From contig JAYKKI010000015.1 of NCBI GenBank assembly GCA_039881145.1, positions 25,628,001 to 25,692,000 on the forward strand: a DNA stretch of 64,000 nt. Reading direction: 5' to 3'. Shown here in pieces: positions 49,016 to 61,490 of this stretch (position 1 is its first letter; each line of letters starts with the position of its first letter). The notes beneath the pieces are model-generated. The model saw nothing but the letters and a program-made list of their open reading frames with translations. It made no database searches and was not told the DNA's origin. Both the position numbers and the translations under genes were made by a program. Origin of the DNA: Druceiella hillmani (taxonomy: Eukaryota; Arthropoda; Insecta; Lepidoptera; Hepialidae).

Positions 49016-50939
49016 AATCGGATAGGTTACATAGCACTATAACCTCCCATAAGATAGTTCTATTCCAGAGATCGTCGAAAAAAGAGACAGGTTTATTATT
49101 TGCCAACCTAACATAATAATAAAACAAAATTTAGTGAAATTGGAAATCTTCGTAAATTATTAATGTTGCCATTTCTGTAACGCAAATACGTAATAGTATG
49201 TCCCGGTAGATGCAAGTCATAGTGACCAATGAAAGATTTCCGTTATGTCTCGAGCATGTGATGAAGTCTAATTAATATTCAACCTTGTTAGATGTACCGT
49301 ATTCAATATAAATTAAAAAGTCAATTTACGTATTTCAATAAGAAAGTATGAATTTTAGTTACGTTTTTTTAAGTGTTAGTAAGAGTTGCAAAAATCGATG
49401 AGTTAATTAAAGATGAGTGTGAATAAGAAATGTTATGTTATTTACAAAAGCATTTAATTTAAATTCTCCTCCACTCTCTTTAATTAAAGAGGTTAGCACA
49501 GACAGAGTAACGACTAGTTTTGCATATAAAAAAATTAGATTAATATTGTAAATCAAATTCACACATGTTAACATCGTAAAATTTTAAATATTTGTAAATT
49601 TTACCCCTTTGAACATTTGTAAATTTTATTTTTACTAACAATCGAAAAGTTTTCTTGTTTGTATTATATTTCAAAATAGCATTTGAGGGTTTTTATTTTG
49701 ACGTAACACTATGCACGTTACTCTTAGTTTTATATTTTACTAAAAATCATGATAAAAAATTTGATTACAACCAAAACCAAATACGGCCGTATTAACCTTT
49801 ATTCAACTAATTCATACTCGATGCGCACATATTACATACCGTGGCGGAGAGCGATACGCAGAAAGATAGAAAAGCTCTTGTAAGTAAAGCCTATTTCCAC
49901 ATCATAAATATGCAATATGTGTAACTAACTAAACACGTTATATACCAACTTCAAGCAATAGTCAGCTTACCGCATGCATACTTAAAGAAAACAATTTTAT
50001 ATAGAGGCCTCCATAGCCTGTTGTCATGACGGCTGATCTGTGAAAATGTTTGCCTTGCCTTAAACGTGGAGATATTAGTAATAGGTTGACTTTACACTAA
50101 CTTATTAATGAGTTAATACTCAAGTTGTCATTGTTTATGGGGCGATTTTAAGTGTATTAATTAAAATAAAGCGCCAGTCGAACTTTGAATTTGATGGCGG
50201 TAAATCGATGGTAAACTGCTCTAAGTTTAATTGTAATTTAACTTGTAAATAAATTTTTACAATAATATGAGTGTAAATAATTAAATTCACTGTCTCATTT
50301 ATAATATTACCACAGATGCAATTCTGTCCGCGCTATGTTCCAAGAAACAAACGGAATATCCATTGGTATATTGATGCCAACAAGTTGAAACAATTTTTCG
50401 GCGAGTTATCGTTAATTTCCGTAATAATTGTTTCATATATGCATAAAAAATAATTTTAAGTCAGCGAATTAATTATGACATTGCGAGAAGAATCCACCTG
50501 GGCTTTACGAATAAGTTTATATATTTATGAGATATTAACATTTGACGCCACTGGAAACACATGTTTCAAATGGATATATGGTGTCATTAGATCATATAGT
50601 CTGGTGGTATTAATTTACCAGTGGTTTCACGGAACACAGCAAGGACAGAGTCAAACTCTAATAATCTAAATGTGACAGTGAGATCATTTGCCTACTTTCA
50701 CGCCACAATAGCTTAATTGAATTTTGACAATTTTTGTTTGCACCTAGTTTGTCTCGTGGAGATGCAGACTATACATATATAAATATGCTAATACAAAATA
50801 TAATTAACGCATTTCAATGAGATATTTTTAATCTTCCCATTATTATATACGTCTGAGAATAAGGGAAGTATTTTCTTACACAATGAAATCAAAATACAAA
50901 AATTATGTGTGTTTATTCTTTTAATTTTTTATATCTACT
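49016..50939. other. AT-rich intergenic DNA
   Basis: No supported gene. The frame 50475-50669 has no motif. ATACGGCCGTAT near 49785 is a 12-bp palindrome. Nothing else is seen. Confidence 0.45.
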
Positions 50940-51012
50940 ATTAGTAGATTTATTATTATTAGCATTCAGTTAGTGTATACATACATAAAATATATATAAT
51001 ATTATTAATATT

Positions 51013-51056
<44 letters not shown>

Positions 51057-51111
51057 TTAGTAGATTTATTATTATTAGCATTCAGTTAGTGTATACATAC
51101 ATACATAAAAT
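50940..51111 (+). repeat. Direct duplication flanking a (TA)n tract
   Basis: A 52-bp block beginning ATTAGTAGATTTATTATTAT and ending ATACATACATAAAAT occurs at 50940-50991 and again at 51056-51111. The copies are essentially identical except for one additional CATA in the second. Between them lies TATATAATATTATTAATATT and a (TA)n tract (51017-51053). Near identity marks this as one of the youngest events in the window. Confidence 0.9.
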
Positions 51112-51734
51112 TTGACATTCCAAATTTTAGCATCCTTCAGTTTTGCTGATAAATTTTAATATCGACTAGGTAGATAATAGATGTACACCTAATTCTAATT
51201 GACATATCGATAAATGTATATCTGGCATGCTTTTACTATATTTGCTGGCTACTAAAACCTTCAACATCGTCTTATCAGAGTAAAAAGAGTTACATTAATT
51301 GTGGGCAATATAACCTTAATCTTCTGTGCAATATCTTGATTATTAATTTTTCTTTCAGGAAAACAACAAAATTTGTAATTTTATAAATATCACCATCATT
51401 CTTTCCATTCTCTACTCCTATAAAGTCGCCAGTCAAAGATGAAATGCATTCCAGTCAATTCATAAGGAAATAGAGTTGGGCATTGCAGTACGTTTCAATT
51501 CTCATTTCACTTGTATGGTCAGAACCATGAAATTTTCTTTTAAAATCAACTAAATTTTTAACTAGTATAGCTGTTCAGCAAATTGGAAATATAAGCAATA
51601 ACAGTCTTCAAAAAAGAGTAGGATGTTCGAAGCGTATTTTTCCACGTACATACACACCCATTTTCCTGGGATTTTTAAGCCAATTTACGTAATTCTTTTT
51701 TGTTTGAAAGAGTATACTAACGAGGTGGTCCCAC

Positions 51735-52205
51735 ACAATTATGGGGATGATCTAATGATGAAGTCCGAAAATGAACAATGGAACTGCTTAACAAATGGTA
51801 GTAAATCAACTGTGATTCAAGACGTTTGCTACTTGTAGTTGTTAATTCGTAAAATAATTACACCATCCTCCAGATCAGAGTTTGATCATGATTATCAATA
51901 GAACTTTTAACGGATGGTATTAAATCAACAGTGATTCAAGATATTTATTACTGGTAATTCTTATTTTGAAAAATAACTACACCATCGATCAGGTTAATGT
52001 CCGATGAGTTCTGAAGAATATTGGAATTCCTTAACGGTGACTTAAGTTATTTGTCACTGGCTGCTTTTACGTTGCAAAACAATTACACCATCGACCAGGT
52101 CAGGGCCTGATGATGAGTTCTGGAAACGAACAATGAACTCCTTAATGCATAGTAGTAAATTAACCGTTATTCAAGATGTTTGCTATTGGTAATATTCACT
52201 TTACA
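51735..52205 (+). repeat. Minisatellite, four units of about 120 bp
   Basis: Four diverged tandem units are marked by GTGATTCAAG (51812), GTGATTCAAG (51931), GTGACTTAAG (52037) and GTTATTCAAG (52166), with spacings of 119, 106 and 129 bp. Shared internal blocks are AATTACACCATC, GATGATGAGTTCTG and AACTCCTTAACGG. The third unit carries a deletion. The plus frame 51623-51838 only covers the first unit. Confidence 0.85.
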
Positions 52206-53167
52206 AATTGTTTTATTACATTACGGATATCGAGAATGGATATCCTCAACAATTAACAGCTAATCACTTGCGGCTACTGCTATCACGTTACTTCTATGTG
52301 TTGTTAATAACCAACTTGAGAAAAAGAAATAAATGTAAATATACCAGCAAATTTTAATAATTATATAATATTCTAAAAAAAAATAAATTGAATGTTAGGT
52401 ATAGGCAGTGTGAAGATTGATACTACTGAAAAATTCTAAAATAAAATATTTGTTATAAAACCGACTTCAAAAAAGTAGGCACTAAAAAGAAAAAAAATAG
52501 GCGTTCAAGGAACAGTTCAGTAGAGTTCAAATAAAAGTTTCAGTGTTACCTCTCGTATAAGCATTGTTATATGGGTTCATAATCACTAATCAATTTCAAA
52601 TATTTTGAAAGGAGAAATGTACAAAATTTCCTAGATTATTCGTAGGTAAGTTGATATTAGATAAGTTTATTTTACAAAATATTTATCAGTCGGTGCCATT
52701 CTGTTTAATAACTATATTGATACTGATTTTCGATATCGCACTTAGGTTTGGTAATGCTATGTGCTTCTCGCCATTACGTGAGATACTGAAGTCATGGTGA
52801 GAGGGCGCCCAGTATTGGTATTTTGTTCTGCTTTATTGGCCGCTTTAGGTATTAGAATATGTAGGTGTTTGGCAGTTGCCGTTGGTTTCCTGTTTTATTT
52901 CTTTTATTAATATTGTCTCATAAAATCAATCAGGTTTTTGATGCTTGGATAGGATAGATTTTGGCTAGTCGGTTGGATAATTTAGGGTGAAGTAAGGATT
53001 TCGTAAGCTGTATGGTAAAAACAATTTGATGCTGAGACATTATAAGCTTTTTCACAATTTTGAAATTCTTAGCGATTTATGTATTTTGTCATCTCGAATA
53101 AAAAATGACAGATGAATGTCAACGTACACCATGAATATTATTGATCATAAGAGGACACTTGTATATT

Positions 53168-53170
<3 letters not shown>
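52206..53170. other. AT-rich intergenic DNA
   Basis: It contains AAAACCGACTTCAAAAAA at about 52458-52475, a motif often seen at the ends of dispersed insect repeats. No gene is seen. Confidence 0.4.
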
Positions 53171-53217
<47 letters not shown>

Positions 53218-53238
53218 ATATATATATATGTATATATG
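53171..53238. repeat. (TA)n microsatellite
   Basis: About 68 bp of TA with one TGTAA interruption. Confidence 0.95.
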
Positions 53239-53946
53239 CATGGGACATAGAATATCATATTTTATAACTTTATTTATAATTAAATATAAATGGACTTCTC
53301 GAGTAACTTGTTTAAAATATTTCTTCAAGAGATACAATACATTGGCGCGAAAAAAAATTATTTCAGGAAAATGAAAAGGGTTTTGCTTGTTGCTACTTTG
53401 ACGGGTTAAGTATGAACTTATGTTAAGTTACTTGAAAATAGTTTGGTGCAAATTCGGATCCAATGTTACCTACTACTGATATAATTAACTAGTTTCTGAA
53501 AAACAAAGGTATGTAAACAAAAGTGCAAATACAGTGTTGCAATAGAGAGGAATTACGTAAAAACGTTTATGGAGTTACAAACTGTATTAAAATCCATTTA
53601 AGTCTAAAAGGCTTATAAAATATTTTTGCCGGACTACACAGAAAGCTGTAAAAAATGTTAATAATGAAGGGTATTTATACTAATAATAGATTATTTTGAG
53701 TACTTCAGACTGGAGAAACGTGTGGTGAAACTTCATTTTTTAATTTGTTTTCGACAAAATAAGTCCTTATACAGGTATGGTCTTATAATTTGTCCTGTAA
53801 CTGAGATATTAATTTACAGTTATTCTTTTATTAATAACGCGTAGATTTTTTTTATGTAAAATAAGAGGAAGTGACATACTTATAATAAATAATTATACGC
53901 ACTCGGAGTGCGTCATTAAACGTTTATTTACATTATTCAAACTCCT
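53239..53946. other. AT-rich DNA without recognised features
   Basis: No frame, RNA gene or repeat seen. Confidence 0.5.
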
Positions 53947-53957
53947 ATTATATATAT

Positions 53958-54040
<83 letters not shown>

Positions 54041-54041
54041 C
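53947..54041. repeat. (TA)n microsatellite
   Basis: About 95 bp of TA with CATACA and GTGT interruptions. Confidence 0.95.
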
Positions 54042-56670
54042 TACAATAAAAATGGTTTCGAACACTTTTCCAGTTACGTTAAAATATACGTAAAAAGCTT
54101 AGCCATAATCTCGACGTAAAAGCTATTATCCATATTTTGTTTTTCCAATATGTTATTTGTTCTATTTGTGATTTATATTACTCACAACATTACTCTGCGG
54201 TAGGAGAAGACAAATGGGTGTACAAGGTTGTCCATTAGCACTGTGATCGCAATAAATCTCGGTGGCTTTGTGAATATTTGTGAATTCCCTTCCGAGTAAT
54301 ACTCTTTAATTTTGCCGTCGCATTTCATAATAAATGAATAATTAGCATCGAATTTGTATTCCAACTCGATGTTTCACCGCTGTTGATGGCTTTTTGCACT
54401 TCACAGAAATGTATCGATATTAATCAGGCTGTCTCGTGTTTTGTGGCTTAGGGTGACTGTTGTTTTCAAACTGTCTGTTTATTAAAACCATGCTCCTCCA
54501 TTGAAATAACGATAACAAATACTAAAACTTTATTTCCAAAAAAATACACCTCTGATCATTTTAACTATTATACTATATTAATTTAGACTAAGAAAAAAAT
54601 AAGGATCTGTGTATTTACTACAGTCGTACTAATTATAAATGAGTCTATTAACTATAAATACTAAATTATAATTAGTGTATTTACTAAAGTTGATTAATAA
54701 AAATAAATTGTTGAAAAATATTTCAAATATATAAAGAAGAAAAATATTTCCATGTATTTAGAAATTAAATTCGATTATAAATATATAAGGATGTGGGCAG
54801 GGAAACCCCAACAGTTCCAGTTGTTAACAAAGCATCATTAAAGTGGTATGTTCATAGTATTTCTAGCTTATTACACTGTTGTAATTGGGACAAAAAATAT
54901 TGAATGATATTTTTGAATGAATGACTATACGAAATAATTTTTATTTTGTGATAAAAGATTTATTATATAATGATTCACTTGTTTATACCTATAAGGTAAT
55001 AGGGCTGGCGTAAATAAAGGATATCCCAATGTTATGAAAAATATTTTCACCGTAAATTAGAACGGTTTAGCGGAGAAAAAATTAAAGAGATTAAAGTTTT
55101 CTACAATCACAGAAGGACTATAAAAAGTTAGTGGTTAAAAATAGTACGAAAAGACAGAAAGACATTGCATGTTACTTTAAACGTTTTAGAAGCTTTCGAA
55201 GCAATAGAAAAGAACATTTAATAAAAGCGTTAAAAAAGTGGCCACATTTCCATACTGCATTATAAAAGTGGTGCTATACTTATTACGAGACTGAATAGAA
55301 GACAGTGACGTGATAGCGTGAAATTTAATTTGTTTCTCACATTTATCACATTTTTAGGTAGGTATTCATAACGTAAACATATCGCTTATAATATGCAAAT
55401 ACATAAAATGAAATGGTGAGAAAGTTATTTTATACCGTTTGATGCAAGACATTCGTGGAAATAAAAATCGTTTTAATTCGAAAATCCGAATTTGGTTAGT
55501 AGATTTTCAGTAATGCGCATATAAATAAACACACAGACAGACAAACAAAAGACCAGACAAAAAGACCAATATTGCGTTTATTATATCCCCCTTATATCAA
55601 TAATTCGTAATTACCCGCATTGTACAAATAAACCAATTCCGATGCTTCATAATATGTTATTAATTAAAACATAAATATCTATTACATCAAAGGCTGCGTA
55701 CCTTTAAACAATATAGGAATAGAATCTGCATAGTACAAAATCTGCCTACACTTAATAAACTTTATTATCTTTTGGGCGATAAGAAGCAAAAATGGTAAAT
55801 ACTCTCATATGGAAATATAAATCTTGCAAAATAAATAGTGTTTCGTAAAACTCTTGAACATTAACCCGCAACAACAATAAAAGTGAAGTTGTTTCTGGGA
55901 ATTAGTAATTATTATAATTGTGAAATTCTTTAAAAGGACTCAGTCGCCTCAGTCTTCCAAAATAGTCTGAAAATAAGTTTCATTTTAATATAAGTAAATG
56001 CGCAGTGATAACTTATTCTCTTTCCCGTGTCTCCATTTCGTATGAGTTTATTAGCGGGTTTTTGTTTCATGCATATTTTCACTGTTCGGGATATAGTTAT
56101 TGTTGGACAAACGTATCGCATTTCATGATTAAATTATTGATAATTGTAAGATAGCATTTGCAGAGTAGAATTTGTCGTAAAATTATTTCAGAAATTTCAT
56201 AGTATTGAGGTTTCCTTGTGAGATTCTTGGTGTTAATAAATTGGAATCCAAATTAGTTTCTTCGTTTCCATGAGTTAAATTATATACATATTTTTGGGGG
56301 AAAGTACAAAAAGATTAATTCTATTTCTTTATTTCTAAGATTATGATTGTCGCACGTGTATGTGTCCATTACTTTTCATTTCATAAGTAAATTATATTTA
56401 ATTCTGCGAATTACAAAAATTACACCTACATTCATTTCAAAAATAAAATATTAAATTGTTACACTCGAAATACTTCATTGTTTCGATTGTTGTAATTCTA
56501 CATGTCGAATTGATATACATGAGTATGACTACACTTATTACCACGTATTCCACATGGATGTACCGACATCCGTTTGCGATCCCTGATTACCTGCACACTT
56601 AATTTTCTGAACGCCGACTTATTCTCCAGTTCGATTTATGACTTTAATCGAGACTATGAAATATTTGTTT
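54042..56670. other. AT-rich intergenic DNA with weak exon-like and repeat-like patches
   Basis: On the minus strand at 54182-54364 an open frame (KCDGKIKEYYSEGNSQIFTK) precedes TTGTGAGTAAT, a donor-like sequence, but it has no good start or acceptor. At 55520-55570 ACACACAGACAGACAAACA resembles the complement of the TGTCTGT motif of the repeat at 19745. Nothing firm can be called. Confidence 0.35.
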
Positions 56671-56764
56671 GGTGAAGAACCGGCTCACCATTTTCACTAC
56701 TCTTGATTATGGTGAAGAACTGGCTCACCATTTTCACTACTCTTGATTATGTACTCTTGATTAT
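56671..56764 (+). repeat. 40-bp tandem duplication plus partial third unit
   Basis: Units at 56671-56710 and 56711-56750 (starting GGTGAAGAAC) differ by one base (CCGG versus CTGG). A 14-bp piece of the unit's end, TACTCTTGATTAT, follows. GGTGA and TCACC inside each unit can pair. Confidence 0.9.
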
Positions 56765-59700
56765 CTTCATCGTATGTTTAATCATTGTTTCTGTTTATTT
56801 GTGTTCTTTCTGAATATTTTTTTTGTGTTTTACTAATTTACTATGTCTATTAGCACCAATGGATAAGTACTTTACAAAAAAACAAGAACTTTACAAAAAA
56901 CATTTATAGATAAAATATTTGAAATACGGCTCTGAAGTTATAAATGAGAGCAATATTTTGGTGGGAACCTTTATTATGAAACTAAAAGTTCTTTATCAAC
57001 CTTCATTCCAAACCTTCATTATCAACGTTAGTAAGTAGACAACTTCTTTGTGTTTTTGGGTTTGACATATTGTAAACTTATGAAAAAAAAATGACTATGC
57101 TTAAAATATCCCAACGTATATACGACGTAAGAAAATCGTGCGTAATGCGCACAATTTCTTGCTTTCGTTTTGTGTTCAGCGCTGTACAAGAAGCTTATAT
57201 ATTTAGTAGAACCTTATAGAGCTATGCAGAACTTAAAAAAAACTAATTTGTAATTAAAGAGAATTCAGAGGTTAAATTTTATGTCAGAGCCGGAATTCTC
57301 ACTTTGATTAGATTCCGGAGATGCTAAATGGGGATAATTGTTGTGGATCTTGCATATTAATAACGAAATTGCACTGTCGCCACAATATATCTTATGTACT
57401 ATATAGCACTATATTTCAATAGACGTTGCAATCACCTATCGCCTACAAAAGCGTCCCAAGTTTTTTTTTCATCACTTATTAGAATATCGTTCAAATATAA
57501 TTTTTAGTTGAAAGACATATTTGGTTGGGCTAAAATATTTAAAACGAACTTGACCTTTAGTTGTAGATGTAAATTAGCATAATTTCATTTCACGTAACCC
57601 AATAAAACGAGTAGATTAATAAATAATTCAAAAATAAATTATAAAAAAACATAATTTTTCGATTACATTTATTTGCTCATATTGTTTTTTATTTTACATT
57701 GTATTTACATTGCTCATATTTTACAATAAAATCTGTATTTTTAACAATATGATCGTGTTTATATATTATTGTCTAATGCATACTGGTTTACTAACTCATA
57801 GTTAAATATTTTAAAGCAACGTTACAAAACTAAATTTCATCAAAATAAAAAGATGTTATGTGATGTTGACATTATAAATGTAGCCCACCATATTTTATTA
57901 TAGACCAGCCCACATAATTCGTTGGGTAAACGTGAATGGCAATGAAATATTTTTAACAAAGAGAACATTTAAATTTATAACGGTCTTCACGAGTAATATA
58001 TTAAACAAAAACTTTTAAAAAAAGATAAATCAATTTTTTCATGAAATGCTACGAAATTTCATTATTTTGTAGAGGAATTTACTTTAATATAATAAGTTTA
58101 CCGATCTTTTTATTTTCGTATATGTATGCAGCTACTAAATTTTATTTTTAATTTCTATTCATTATACTTATGTTCTCTTCACTACACTTATTGTTATCCC
58201 ACCAAACCCAATAAAGTAAAAAACTTGTTAATTACAAGCAGAACGCTAAAAGCGCTAAGCGCAGAAGCGCTAAGAGGATTCCATACACTATTGGACGTAA
58301 CGCTTAGTTATATAATGTTTCTATTAAATATTTTTTTATGGAAATATTTTGCTTAGCATATCTTCCACAGGCGTAAAAATCTCACAAATATCTCAACAAA
58401 TATGAAGATGAAATTACAGTTATAATTTACAAGAAACCTACGTAAACCTGTGGTATTATTTTTGAGTGTTAACTACTGAGATATGTCTGGGACAATATCC
58501 TTTATTACTAGGGAATTCCCAAGCACAAGTTTCTATGTTAAACAGTTAATTGTGAGAGACGGACGGATAAGTGACTTATGGTATAAGGGTTCCGTTTCAT
58601 GCTTTTGAGAGAACGAACCTCGTGAAGAACCCTAGTTCTATACAATTTTTCAATACTTTCTATATTTTATTTCTCCGATTAAAGAATAAGTATCGAGTTG
58701 CACCACCAATATTTTAATTTTCGTTAATATAATTAAATATCTTATGTGGATGAAAACTTCCCCAGTAGAATTAAATATGAGCTAGCCAGTTTCATTGTTT
58801 AACAACAATGACTCCAAATCCACTATCTGTCACATGTAATAATCATGTGTATGTATGTGCAATAAGATAGATCCACTTCGAATCAATTATCCACGTCATG
58901 ACGATTTAAAATTGAAGATGAAAAGCTGTTTGTAACTAAAAGTTTACTTAATAAAACTTGGTGTCCTCTTCGGTATCAATAATTATTTTAACGGCGAAAC
59001 AAACTAATATAGTTTAGGAAATTTTTTTTCAACTTTTGTATACACCATCTTTACATAAAAATACTGCCGATCAACTGATCGTTTTGTATAATGCGACAAT
59101 TTTTTTATAAGAATTCTCAGTACCAGTAGGTGTTTAATTGTATGCTTAGTTAATGTTTTAAAAATATTTTCAATACTTTAGCACTTGTCCAGAGATAATA
59201 TGATTTTTTTTTACTTATAATATAAAGCCCAAAACTAAATTTCAAGGTTCTAGCTTTACAAGATGTAAGTAACTAATTTTAACAGATGAGTCAGCGAGTG
59301 AGTCTTCAAAGTTAGTTATTTTTGAAGATCATACCTCGTACTGCTAGAAGGTATTTTTGAAAGAAAATATTAATACAAGAAAAAATTAATTGTACAAATT
59401 TACGGTTTCTAGCTTGACAGAAAAAAGTTATGAGTCTGGTAAATATGGCTCACAGTGGTCTGTGAAGATAAAAACACGATGTGTGTGTGAATACTAATTT
59501 AAAAAAATTATTAAGATTTAATTTATATTTTTCTTTAAATACATTTGTCTTTTAGTTCATCCTTTTTTTGAATGCATCATTTTGCATACTTATCAAATTA
59601 TAATATTACCAAAAATAATATAAAATGTAAAATGTATGGTTAACTTCTTTCATTCTAAATGTACTTATTTAATAGTCCTTAAATATTTTAATAGGTATTA

Positions 59701-60150
59701 ATAAGTGTCTAGAACGTGAAAATTTCCAATGTAATTACTCACTTAGAATGTAATATAATGTTACATATTAACGGGTGATATATTTTGATGGTGTTTTTAC
59801 TGCGGAACAGAAATAATATTTGTGACTTACTTTGGAATTAATTTTTTTCACTGATTGAAACTTGAAATATTTATATTATACACATCAAATTAACTTGTTT
59901 TTTGTAATTTTTCAACCTATAATTATAGAAAAATAATTACGATCAATTTAAGGTTTACTTGATAGTTCTGTTTCCAAAAAGGAAATAAAGTCTTGTCTGT
60001 ATTTCAGCAACCGTATAATTTACAAATATCATCAGTTTTTAAACCAGTTTCATTGATCGAAATAAGTTGACATTATTTTGTTATAAGAAACCTAGGTGAT
60101 CCGAAAGAAAATTTGACATGATTTGTTATAAAATTTGGCTCCTACTCTTC
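56765..60150. other. AT-rich intergenic DNA
   Basis: No gene supported. The frame 58126-58356 shows no motif, although AAGCGCT recurs twice in it (about 58245-58275). No RNA gene recognised. Confidence 0.45.
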
Positions 60151-60159
60151 GATCCTGAA

Positions 60160-60192
60160 AAATTGCTTGAATGGGTATTATTCAAGCAATTT
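60160..60192. repeat. Hairpin at the left edge of the 60.2-kb array
   Basis: AAATTGCTTGAAT (60160-60172) and its exact complement (60180-60192) surround a 7-base loop, immediately before the repeat array. Confidence 0.8.
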
Positions 60193-60204
60193 GATCCCCA
60201 CGTC

Positions 60205-61490
60205 TTATAATTTAAGCAGGCAGTATAACAAAATCGTCAATGTAGAGAAATTTAGAACCCAAAATTCAGTGGCAGACTTTCTTGAGATTTATAAATACAA
60301 ATTTAAAAACAGCATATTCTCAAACCTCACGGTTTAGGTAGGCAGTAACAATGAATCAATATGACTAAGGAATTTGAACCTGGAATTAAATGACAAAGCA
60401 TCTGCTTAAAGCCCACAATACTAATTTGAGAACAGCAGAATTCAAGCGTATTAAATTAATATTATGAATCTCAAGCAATAACTGTGAAATTGAATTCCGG
60501 GTTAAAATTCCTCAATCTTGGTTTTAAGTTAATGTATTGGCTGCAAAACCCGAGCCTTGAAGATCTGTTGTTTTTTGAGTTTCAGAAAGATATTCTGTGA
60601 TCAAACTCCTGGATCTTATTCCTCAGTCGGCAAGCTACCGGAATACTGCCTGCTTAAATCATGAGACTTGAGGTCCTGCTGTTTTTAAATTAATATTTTT
60701 CATTTCAAAGAGAGCCTCTGACATTGAAACTGCTGGTTCCAATTCTTCAGCCTGATGCTGCAGTGGTATTTTATGTATGTTAAGTTACATATCCGGTATT
60801 AATCAACCAATTTGCTTCATTATTTCTTTATTTGAATCGCTCCAGTGTAGTTTCGTACAAAAAAAAGGTTAAAAATTGAACATAGAATTTGAATGTATCG
60901 TGATTCCCATAATACAAATTTAAAAATAGCAGATCTTTACGATTTAAGGACGCCCATAATGTCAAAACTAAGAAGTTGGAACTTAAAATTTAGTGGCAGA
61001 GTCTATGCTTGGGACTCAAAATACTAATGTAAAAATAGCAGATTCTCAAGGTTTCTAGTTTAGGTATGTAGTATATGCATATGCAGCACCAAGGCTGAGG
61101 AGTTGGAATCCAGAATTGAACGATAGAGTATCTATTTGAGACTTAAAATACTGCGGTAAATACAGCAGATCCTCAATTCCCACGGTCTAGATAAACAATA
61201 CTGGTGAAGCATAAATCTGAAGTTCAAAGGCAGCCTTTGCTTGAGACTTGAAAACATCATATCCTCAAGTGTCACCGTTTGGGCGGGCAGTATATCTACA
61301 GCCTCAGAGGTAAGGAGTTGGAACCCAAAATTTAGTGGCGGAATCTCTATTGAAACCCTAAATACTAATACACTTTTGGCATTCAATAGTCCTGCAGCAT
61401 CAGGACTTAAAAACAGCAAATACTAAAGTCTCACAGTTTTGGTAAGCAGTATACTTATTGCATCAGGATTTATGGATCAAAGGGCGAAAT
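60205..61490. repeat. Degenerate array of about 120-bp units with an inverted block
   Basis: Units share TTTAGGTAGGCAGTAT, GCTGAGGAGTTGGAACCC, AAAATTTAGTGGCAGAGTCT, TGCTTGAGACTTAAAATACT and ATTTAAAAACAGCAGATTCT. Plus-oriented units cover about 60205-60445 and 60880-61490. Three units between about 60446 and 60765 read on the minus strand (for example CTGCTGTTTTTAAATTAATA at about 60682). Junctions are near 60445 and 60770-60880, the latter with about 100 bp of unrelated DNA. About ten units are recognisable at irregular 90-160 bp spacing. Frames on both strands here (61132-61419, 61241-61426, 61439-61681) are by-products. Confidence 0.85.

Noticed and set aside
54182..54364. Possible internal exon on the minus strand
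   Set aside because: There is a donor-like TTGTGAGTAAT downstream, but no convincing acceptor, the first codon is TTG, and no recognisable protein is encoded.
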